A DNA stretch of 64,000 nt, taken from contig OZ020254.1 of assembly GCA_963971285.1 (NCBI GenBank), positions 5,580,001 to 5,644,000 of the forward strand, given 5' to 3'. Shown in pieces: positions 56,801 through 64,000 of this stretch (positions are counted from its first letter, which is position 1; each line of letters opens with the position of its first letter). The translations under genes were made by a program, and so were the position numbers. The DNA is from Astropecten irregularis (Eukaryota; Echinodermata; Asteroidea; Paxillosida; Astropectinidae). Under the pieces are notes generated by a model. It saw nothing but the letters and a program-made list of their open reading frames with translations, was not told where the DNA came from and ran no database searches.

Positions 56801-57772
56801 CAATCTTCACAGCCGCAAGGTCAGACACTGAATCCACAGCTACCACATGGCCGTTGACTAGCCGTCCATTGGGAAGCTTGACTTTGACGGCCTGCTGACC
56901 CATCATCCTGTTGGCCACGACGTGAGCATTGGTTAGAATAAGACCATCAGAGCTGACGATGAATCCAGAGCCGTTGGAGATCGGAACCTGCTGGCGACCC
57001 ATCATGGGATGTCTAGTGGAATGCAGAGTTAAGAATAATTTGTACATTTAAATTCTGGTCATGATTGAAGTCAAAATCATTTATAAAGCGTTCTACAGGA
57101 CTGCAGCAACTGGATCTAATCATATTATTATTAAATATTAATATTAACATTATGATAGCAATGAATGTAATGACACGTAATCTTCCATCATTACCTTCCA
57201 TGGATCTCAATATAGACTACAGAGGGCGCTGCTATATCTACTGCATCAGCAATGAAGTTAAATCGGTGGGAGCGCGGAGGCATATAACCGTCCCCCTCAT
57301 CAACGACTTTGGCTGCCTTGACTACGGGGAAAATCCCCCTCTGTTCCTCTGCACTTGTTGGCTGAAACGAATCTTGAAAGCCGGCACTTAGGCCTAAATC
57401 ATAACTGCTGCCTGCATCAACATCCTGGAAATCTTCTGAAGAATTTTCACGTGCCTGTTCTTCCTTCAACGCTTGTAATTTTCGTCGTTTCTTATCCCTG
57501 CGGGGTTCAAACCTATGATACTGCATTTCACGCGCAAATGGCGTAATTATGATCAGTCCCACCACCAGCGCGGCGAGTTGGAGGAGCTTTTTCTGAAAGA
57601 TCTTCTTGTTCTCGTCCATGTTCTTTTGTGTAATTGCTCTGCATATTGTTGTCCGCGGTTCTACAGTTTGAAGGATGTGACGATTCGGAAAACAAACCTG
57701 ACGGCTGTTGTGTAGAAATGGCATAGACTTTGGCACAATTGTCAACATTCGTCTAACCATGGAGGCCGCCAT
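53834..57772 (-). CDS. HTRA2: Mitochondrial serine protease HtrA2/Omi
   Basis: HTRA2 is a trypsin-fold quality-control protease of the mitochondrial intermembrane space. The exons are 57772-57195, 57012-56793, 56566-56375, 55548-55398, 54926-54722 and 53999-53834, all in phase, giving 503 residues (human 458). A basic leader is followed by one membrane helix at about residues 63-79 ([17 protein letters not shown]). The catalytic triad is H223 (TNAHVV), D257 (SDLAAVKID) and S334 (GNSGGP). A C-terminal PDZ domain follows (about 390-495; [20 protein letters not shown]). The linker between helix and protease is about 95 residues and charged, with no evident AVPS-like motif. The start ATG lies in a YY1-type AAGATGGCGGC. 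HTRA1/3/4 are excluded by the leader/TM and lack of IGFBP/Kazal domains. Confidence 0.95.
54290..54375 (+). mobile_element. tRNA-derived SINE, family 1, degraded
   Basis: GACAATTTGAGACACCAACAAC is followed by a B-box-like GCAGGCTCGAATCCCACTCC and a GTAAATTTTTCTT tail. It lies in HTRA2 intron 5, directly beside a family B fragment. Confidence 0.45.
54379..54567 (+). mobile_element. MITE family B, internally deleted copy
   Basis: It begins AAAGGTATAATACATGATT and ends GTTACCTTTAAGG. The middle jumps to TTTCTGGATAAATACAGC, a block shared with family A. Confidence 0.55.
55755..55848. repeat. 94-bp palindrome in HTRA2 intron 3
   Basis: TTGGAGCTAGGAGGGCCCGAC and ACGTTT pair with AAACGTGTCAGGCCCTCCTA..CTCCAA. 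The inner GATC/AGGATCTT blocks also pair. The sequence just downstream (GGTCATTTTTAGTTGGTGAGCAGTTTGC) recurs at about 63760-63795, so the whole is probably a dispersed element. Confidence 0.6.
56130..56282. mobile_element. Hairpin MITE, family C, in HTRA2 intron 3
   Basis: The ends GGGGCAGATTTCACTAAC and TTAAGTGAAATCAGCCCC pair, with inner AAGCCCAAATGCATC and GATGGATGTGGGCTT. It is more diverged than the copy at 6202. Confidence 0.65.
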
Positions 57773-57799
57773 CTTGCTTTTGTGATCTCCGTAGTCCGT

Positions 57800-58033
57800 G
57801 GGCCAATTGCATATATATAGAGCTGCTTAGCACAAAAAATTGCTTAGCACAGAAAAAGCTTGCCCAATAAAACAAACCACCATTGAAAATTCCATTTGAT
57901 ATTCATGGTCATCGACCAACAGCCAAAGAACAATTGCAAGTGATACACAACACACGGAAATTTGGTTGTTAATCCTGTTTTTACTAAGACAGAAATATCA
58001 TGCTTAGGGCGAATTTTTGTGCTAAGCAGGGCC
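57800..58033. mobile_element. MITE family D next to the HTRA2 start codon
   Basis: It starts about 28 bp upstream of the HTRA2 ATG with GGGCCAATTGCATATATATA and AGAGCTGCTTAGCACAAAAA. The inverted right arm is TTTTTGTGCTAAGCAG. Interior AACAAACCACCATTGAAAA, AGCCAAAGAACAATTGC and TTGTTAATCCTGTTTTTAC match 59241-59479. Confidence 0.65.
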
Positions 58034-59240
58034 CAATTTCATGGGGAAAAAAATTCCCCATTGGAACAATTATACGTGGAATTAGCGGGCTATTTTCAAT
58101 TCGAATGTCATAACTAACAATTAACGCGGAAAAAGCTACAGTTGTTAATCGAGTATGAGGAAGAATAATATCATGTTCTCTCGATTACTGTGACTTTTTT
58201 TTGGTATAAATGACAATTAAAGACCGTCATTTTTTGATAAATTTCACAACTCTCTCCAGTTTTTGTTGAAATGTAGGCCATAATTATTGTGTGTGAATCG
58301 CAATTTTCCGCTACTTTCTGCTGCACTGCCCTTTTTCAGGGTGCACCACACTAAAAAGCTCAAAAATCAATGCGCCGAGGTGATGATCATAATTGTGTGT
58401 ACCCTTCAAATGATTTTTAAATATGCAATTTAGGGGTCATGCAATTAATATATTGTGTAATTATGCCTGGATATGACAACCTGGGGTTTAGTGCTTCAGC
58501 CTGTTGTGGAGACTTGAGACATTTTGGTCTAAAATCCGATCCTACATTGTTTTGTGGAGGGTTGCTTCATGAAAACTCGTAACAAGTCGGTTACGGAAAA
58601 ACATTTCGGGTGTGTTTTTTCATTCTTGGGGCAATTAGCAAAAAAATCCAATCGGTTACATAACCAAAAATTGAAAAGAATTGGGTATATAGATGAGGGT
58701 TCAAACTACCATTTACAGCTTGTATTGCACCAACAACTGCGGCTTCTGGATGGGTTTTTTTTTAATTGCATTGTCATGAAATAATTATGTCTCACACTGT
58801 GTTCATCAGGCTTCCTTCCTCCATGATCAGTCTAATCATTAGCTTCGCTCTGTTGAGCTGCCAAATTCATGTCAATGTATCACAAGGCCAAAGCAATGGA
58901 TTATCCTATTATGGTAATACCTAAAAAGAACAATACCCACTGGCATAAGAACAGTTTAAAACGACGTCACATTCATTAGCCAATCAGAGTAGGGAAAGTG
59001 AAAAAATATATTATACCAAACACTATAATGGCCAATCACGTTTATTCCAATTTCCAGGCTCTTCCAGCGCCGGCAGGGTTATAATGTTTCTGGATTAATC
59101 AGGAAGGTGAGAAAGTTTGTCACACACTATACAACGTGCACAGTGTTCATCAGTATAAAAATTTTCTTCGCTCTGTTGAGCTTCTTGGATGAAAGACTGT
59201 ATAGGAATGACTAGATACATTGACCATGTTTAAGCGAACA

Positions 59241-59479
59241 GGGGCCGATTTCATAGAACTGCTTAGCACAAAAATTTTCTAAGCATGACATTTCTGTCTT
59301 AGTAAAAACAGGATTAACAAACAAATTTCCGTGTGTTGAGTATCACTTGCAATTGTTCTTTGGCTCTTGTCGGGCTGGCCATAACATTTGGAGTTTTCAA
59401 TGGTGGTTTGTTTTATTGGGCAAGCTATGTTTGTGCTAAGCAATTTTTTGTGCTAAGCAGCTCTATGAAATTGGCCCCT
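59241..59479. mobile_element. MITE family D, full-length copy
   Basis: GGGGCCGATTTCATAGAACTG and CAGCTCTATGAAATTGGCCCC are inverted, with inner CTTAGCACAAAAATTTTC and AATTTTTTGTGCTAAG. It is the best-preserved family D copy in the window. Confidence 0.7.
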
Positions 59480-59800
59480 GACTGAATTTTTTTTTTTTTC
59501 AAAATGCGCCTGAATGAAATCTAGATCTCAAGAATAATTACAATAATTGATTATTAAAAACCAATATTATACTGCGCTTCATGGCCGTATGTCAAGTCTT
59601 ATTATTATACGACCTCAATCATGGAGAACGACATTTTTATTGATTCATTGTCCGATTTTAGGCTAATACGAAGGTTAAAAGTAGGCCTACATGTAAAATT
59701 AAGTTCAATTTACAGGGTTGCGCATTTTTAGTAATATTGTAGGGACTCCCCAGTCTCCCCCATCAGGTCTCGGTCTCCCCCCTTGGTCTAAAACTTTACA

Positions 59801-60089
59801 GGGCCCAATTTTATGGAATCCGTTACGGCCAGTTTGTGCTTGCGGACAAAGTACGCGTGAAATCTATTTCATGGAATCCGTAAGTAAGACTTTCGGTTAC
59901 AGAGGATTTTCTAGGGTAACCGTGATTATAAATTCCTTGTTTACCGTCGTTAGGCTTACCGAAAAGAAAACATTCCCGTGAAAAACGCTATAGGCCGTAA
60001 GCATTACTAAGCAAAGCTACGAAGAATTAAGAAGAAAATGTAAGCGAAAAATTTTTCTAACGGTAACGGATTCCATGAAAATGGGCCCA
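59801..60089. mobile_element. Palindromic element (GGGCCCAATTTTATGGAATCC ends)
   Basis: GGCCCAATTTTATGGAATCC..GTTACGG is inverted as CGGTAACGGATTCCATGAAAATGGGCCC. The inner arms are imperfect (TTTACCGTCGTTAGGCTTACCG, CCGTAAGCATTAC). It is 289 bp and non-coding. Confidence 0.62.
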
Positions 60090-60164
60090 GATAGAGGGCT
60101 CGAGTAGAACACTGTAGAGGCCTACTTAGTTTTACCATACGGCCGTAACCCGTTAGGAATACCT

Positions 60165-60225
60165 CCATGGTTTGCCCATGAATCTGCATTTTCTTTAACA
60201 GAAACCAAAGTATGAAATTATCGGA
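60165..60225 (-). mobile_element. MITE family A, short terminal fragment
   Basis: TTTGCCCATGAATCTGCATTTTC and AACCAAAGTATGAAATTA are the reverse complement of the family A left terminus. Confidence 0.5.
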
Positions 60226-60581
60226 ATACCAAATTATCCATGTAAAACATGGGGACACAATTACTAGGAGGGGAACGGAATGTGCTGCCGGACACTTTTA
60301 CCTGACTGAAATATGAATCGGTCCGGGACGTCACATTTACAAGTCATGTGGGACAGATTAACTTGATGAAACCATAGAGCTAAGAACTATAAACTTTGCT
60401 TGAGGCTATGGGCCTTTACGAAACTTGGCTTCTTGAGGCTTTGCTTGGTATACTTATTTCGCTAACGCCATTATTTTGAGGCCTACTAGTACTACATACA
60501 AAGCGAAACTTGGTGAAACTAGAGGAACTGCGCCAGCACTATTGTTGTGTAACCTTTACACCGGCAACACGTAACACATTT

Positions 60582-60709
60582 GGTGCATTCGTTTAGCTCA
60601 CTCGGGTCGACACCATTCAACTTCGTCCCCATTCTCTCGCTTGTTTTGTGCAGTATAACGCGACGGTTCCCAGTAAGGGCTGACCCGTGTTAGCTTAACG
60701 AATGCACCC
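60582..60709. mobile_element. MITE family F copy
   Basis: GGTGCATTCGTTTAGCTCAC and GTGTTAGCTTAACGAATGCACC are inverted. Interior CTCTCGCTTGTTTTGTGCAG matches 2395-2522. Confidence 0.65.
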
Positions 60710-61195
60710 TTTGCATGACTTGCAACTATGAGGGCGCCCTTTCCAAAATGTGTCTAGTAGGCATTAGGTCTATATCATTATCACGAAGTGCTCGCAGCGC
60801 AGCCAACATGGACAAAGTATTTTGATAAAGCAGGCTTAGGCCTATTCCTAGTAAATGTGAGTAATTTTGCTGAATTGCTTTTGCAGGATCGGCTCCTGTC
60901 CTAACTCTCCACACAGGGCAAATTATCTAGCAATTTAGAATCGTCAGTTTTACTTAAACAGGGGGGTTAGTTAGTGTGCATTGCCATTAGTCCACAACAT
61001 TACATAGTATTTTCAGACATGGCTTTCTAGTTCTATAGTAAACAATGTTTACCTCCCCGAGGAGTAAACTATTTCTACCTCCATTAGGCATTACTATGGC
61101 ATTGGGCCTATTCTCACCTAAATAATTATGTTGACCAGTTAATGAGTTATGATGTCCTCTTCATTATTGGCAAATTAGTATAAGTAAATTTGGGG

Positions 61196-61334
61196 GTTAC
61201 CTCAGTTTAGTACACTCGGGGTAGCTGGTAGGTACCCAGCTTCTACAGTAAACTAACTTAGGCCTACCTAAAATGCTAAATTATACGATTGGGTCTCGGT
61301 ACCAGCTAACCTGAGTGTACTAAACTGAGGTAAC
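61196..61334. mobile_element. Palindromic element (GTTACCTCAGTTTAGTACACTC ends)
   Basis: GTTACCTCAGTTTAGTACAC..TAGCTGGTA is inverted as TACCAGCTA..GTGTACTAAACTGAGGTAAC over about 35 bp. It is 139 bp and non-coding. Confidence 0.65.
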
Positions 61335-61599
61335 GTCTAAATTTGTGTAAATGAGTGCAGGGCTTTGATTTTTGACGGAATTTATGGAGGTCTGAAAGAA
61401 ATCCTTGTGGCTCACTAACCCCTAAACGGGCTAGGCCCTTACTTGCTTATAACTTAGGTAGGCCTAAAAATATTACTATTTAAAATCATTACTATTACTA
61501 ACGTTAGGCTAGTAGTATAGGCCTAAGGCTTAGTGATATCTGAACACTGAAGGGTATGATAAGTAACTAGGAAATAAAACAACTTTTTGCTAAAAACGG

Positions 61600-61835
61600 T
61601 AACGAAAATGCGACTTTTCACAGTCTCATGGACGGCCGCAGCAGATGAGAATATAGACCTAGTCTGGTTTCCCCTCTCATTGTGTAGACTTTTGGTACGT
61701 TGAGTGTAGGTACTAGACTGAACTAGACTAGCCAGACCAGACAAAAAAATGGCATATGGGCTGTTTTCAACAAGCGCATAAGAAAATTGTATTTTCACTC
61801 TGAAATGTTGCACACATTTCTTCAATCTAGGGTAC
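61600..61835 (-). repeat. Dispersed repeat, partner of 1330-1570
   Basis: On the minus strand it reads CTAGATTGAAGAAATGTG, then TTTTCTTATGCGCTTG, TGTCTGGTCTGGCTAG, AAACCAGACTAGG and ACGGCCGTCCATGAG, in the same order as the copy in DBNL intron 1. Confidence 0.45.
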
Positions 61836-62142
61836 TCGCTGTACTCCCTTTTTTAAATTTTGGGACTTGACAGTGGTGTATAATATACATTAGTAACATA
61901 AAAACAGTGTATAGCATCCCAGTTGTAATGAGTCTAAGATTGTGCATAAAATCACCTATTTAAACCAGAACCAATGTTAGTCGTTTTCTTGTATAACTTA
62001 ATTTTGATCCATAGTATCTATGAGCAATATGGTAAGTTCAGAGAAAAGTTTGTTTGTTTGCAAAAACTCTGGACATTTTTCATTTCAGATTAGACCAGAA
62101 GAATTTCTCAGTGCAGAGCGGACCCCAGAGGGCAAGCCAAAC

Positions 62143-64000
62143 ATGAATACTGACATCTCACAACTGTTTAGTTCAGAGAGGTCAGATCCATTTTTTTTTA
62201 ATTGCTACCTTAATTTAAGTTTTTAACCCTAACCCCCTGGGGGCAATATACTGTTTACCATCCTGAATCCTCCACAATCCTCCAATGGTCATACCTTAAA
62301 AATTACGTTCATCCTGAATCCTCCACAGTCCTCCAGTGATTTCACTTATATACTCAAAATGAGAGGTACCTGAATCCTGAATCCTTCACAATCCTCCATT
62401 GGCCCTACCTTAAAAATTGCGTTTATCCTGAATCCTTGCCACTCCTCCAGTGGTCCTCACTTGAAAATGACATTATATCCTGAGTCCTCCAAAATCCTCC
62501 AAAACTACCAGGAGGATTTTGGAGGATTCAGGTGGGTTAAGGTAGATTTGTTAATCAAAGTGAATAGGCCATGGGCTCTTCCGCAGACAGGCCTAATGTG
62601 TGCAGTGACTATTAAGGCATTGTGGCTCAGTATGCGCTAACATTTTGCACACAAAGTCCCATAGGCCGGCTATCCATGAAATGGTGTTTGGTTATTGAAG
62701 CTCATTTAATTTTCCAGTTAATACTATGTGTAAAACTGTGTTTCATATGACCAGGGGCCGATTTCTTTTAAGTCTTGTTTTGCGATCATCGCTATTGAGC
62801 AAGCGATGTGATGGCTAACTGCAAATCCATCGCACTTGCGATGGCGTTGATTTTTCAAACATGGGTCACACTGCGACTAAAATTGTGCTCTAACCCGATG
62901 GAGTGACCCATCATCTTATGTTTGGTCTCATGAGGGCGCTATGTCACTGTCTAATACCATAATTGGGATTTTACGAAATGGAGGCTCAGGCTCCGGCTCC
63001 AGTTCCATTTCGTGAATCCATTTTGAAATAACGGGTATCAAAAACTAAAAGAGGTTTTTTTCTGGGGTTCGGAAGTAGATTCTCTGGTTTGAAAAGGAAA
63101 ACAGAGCTTCAGCTTCAATGAAAAACCACAACTAATGTTTTCAGTGTATGGATGTCAGAGCTGGAGCCTGAGCCTGGGCCTAAGCCTCCGTTTCGTAAAT
63201 GCCCATCGTCAGGCAAAATACTTGGAAATCGCATAACAAGACTTGGCATAGAGTTAATTTTTAAAGTTAGAATTGAAATTGTTTCACATGCATTTAATTA
63301 CAAGAATGCAATTATGCACAAATTATTCTGATATTATGGCTGGAATTTCATGCGATATGCGACCCCAAAGGTGGCGTCAATAAGGCCTAATCAGTAGGTT
63401 AAAACAATATGGAGTGTAACAGAACTTAACAGTTTTACACTGTGTAATGTGTATCATCTGCCTTCCAAGCACTTAATGCTTCGTTTGTTTGTTTGTGTGT
63501 TTGTTTGTTTGTAGGTTGACTGGGGGAAGCCTAGCCGGGATTCTGCTTCTCATCTACATGCCACTGGGGTTGATCCTGACAGTACTACGCATCTTCCTGG
63601 GTTTCCATGTCTTTGTCATATCCTGCCTCCTACCCAGGGCATCACTCATCAGAAGGTGCGACCACTGTCAACCTCTAGATTGGTCTTCAAGTGTCTTAAA
63701 TCAGTCCTCTTTGACAACAAATTCTAGTATCAAAACATCTGGCCTTCCTAACTCTAAAGCGTTTAATAAGGTCATTATTTTGGCTGGTGAGCAGTTTACT
63801 TTAGGTTAACTTTTGGTGATGAAGCATGGACATCTTGGTCAGAGAATCATGCCCCAGCTCTGTGTCATGACCCGTTATACAAATGAGCGCCTCTGTATAT
63901 GATAACTGGAACGTTTTTCTTGTCTCGTTAGGGTTATTCTTCGCATAATGTCCATATTCCTGGGTTTGGTCATCTCGCATGAGGGCCTAGAGCACCGAGA
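62143..64000 (+). CDS. AUP1: AUP1 lipid droplet-regulating VLDL assembly factor, N-terminal exons (partial)
   Basis: AUP1 is a monotopic ER/lipid-droplet protein with an acyltransferase-like domain, a CUE domain and a UBE2G2-binding region, used in ER-associated degradation. The coding exons are 62143-62180, 63515-63655 and 63932-64000 (runs off the right edge), joined in frame to about 82 residues. The hairpin membrane segment LLLIYMPLGLILTVLRIFLG, then FHVFVISCLLPRASLIRR and RIMSIFLGLVI, match the start of vertebrate AUP1 (LLLLYAP.G..LLVLRLFLG.HVFLVSC.LP). ATG 62143 (MNTDISQLFSSER) is chosen because it aligns with the human N-terminus; an upstream in-frame ATG at 62020 would require reading through a 3' splice site. 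Confidence 0.85.
62250..62540 (+). repeat. Tandem repeat of CATCCTGAATCCTCCACAATC units in AUP1 intron 1
   Basis: About four diverged units of roughly 65-75 bp each start with ATCCTGAATCCTCCACAATCC and continue TCCA.TGG.C.TACCTTAAAAATT. The right end carries the inverted motif GGAGGATTTTGGAGGATTCAGG. The flanks ACCCTAACCCCC and GTGGGTTAAGG are also roughly inverted. Confidence 0.65.
62977..63208. mobile_element. MITE family G copy in AUP1 intron 1
   Basis: GAAATGGAGGCTCAGGCTCC is inverted as GGAGCCTGAGCCTGGGCC..CTCCGTTTC. Interior GATTCTCTGGTTTGAAAAGG and AAACAGAGCTTCAGCTTCAAT match the other copies. Confidence 0.65.

Larger units (their letters stand above)
57773..62142. other. HTRA2-AUP1 head-to-head intergenic region
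   Basis: In human these two genes share a short bidirectional promoter; here the coding starts are 4.37 kb apart. The gap holds two family D elements (57800-58033; 59241-59479), a GGGCCCAATTT palindrome (59801-60089), a family A fragment (60165-60225), a family F element (60582-60709), another palindrome (61196-61334) and the 61600-61835 repeat. No gene is seen. A 3' splice site (..tttcatttcag) at about 62088 suggests an upstream non-coding AUP1 exon. Confidence 0.55.

Noticed and set aside
62020-62142. Upstream in-frame ATG for AUP1
   Set aside because: A 3' splice site (tttcatttcag) lies between it and the conserved start, and the extra residues have no counterpart in AUP1.
1-64000. Operon-like or bacterial organisation of genes
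   Set aside because: Genes have spliceosomal introns, alternate strands and long gaps; no polycistronic arrangement is seen.

Overview
The window is animal nuclear DNA. It has intron-rich genes with GT..AG introns and phase-consistent exons, about 40% GC, and a very high density of short palindromic (MITE-like) repeats and tRNA-derived SINEs. The proteins are those of a deuterostome, with close matches to vertebrate orthologues. The repeat content, including a foldback element resembling the TU elements known from sea urchin, points to a marine invertebrate, most likely an echinoderm. The species assignment is inference.

Nine protein genes plus one partial gene at the left edge can be read. 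From left to right they are: DBNL/ABP1 (minus, first three coding exons, runs off the left edge); PAAT/C10orf88 (plus, 408 aa); DYNC2I2/WDR34 (minus, 13 exons, 496 aa); TRNT1 (plus, 6 exons, 454 aa); TMEM128 (minus, 4 exons, 188 aa); PUS1 (minus, 11 exons, 642 aa); GPAA1 (minus, one uninterrupted exon, 654 aa); an FBXL/AMN1-like leucine-rich-repeat gene (plus, 10 exons, 545 aa); HTRA2 (minus, 6 exons, 503 aa); and AUP1 (plus, first three coding exons, runs off the right edge). I joined exons by hand from splice signals and homology known from memory. Every internal junction keeps frame.

The genes are not an operon and have unrelated housekeeping roles: actin/endocytosis, ABC-transporter-associated factor, ciliary dynein-2, tRNA CCA addition, ER membrane protein, tRNA pseudouridylation, GPI anchoring, mitochondrial protease, and lipid-droplet/ERAD factor. 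One arrangement looks ancestral. HTRA2 and AUP1 are head-to-head here as in human, but the gap has grown to about 4.4 kb and is filled with repeats.

Between and inside the genes are at least 15 separate inverted-repeat families and no recognisable transposase. The clearest are a 1.06 kb foldback element with an 8-9 bp target duplication (4054-5113), an 86-bp perfect palindrome in the PAAT 3' UTR, a GGCCTGTTTGT family with 5-bp target duplications, and two hairpin elements nested inside SINEs. I found no rRNA gene, convincing functional tRNA gene, CRISPR array or viral gene.
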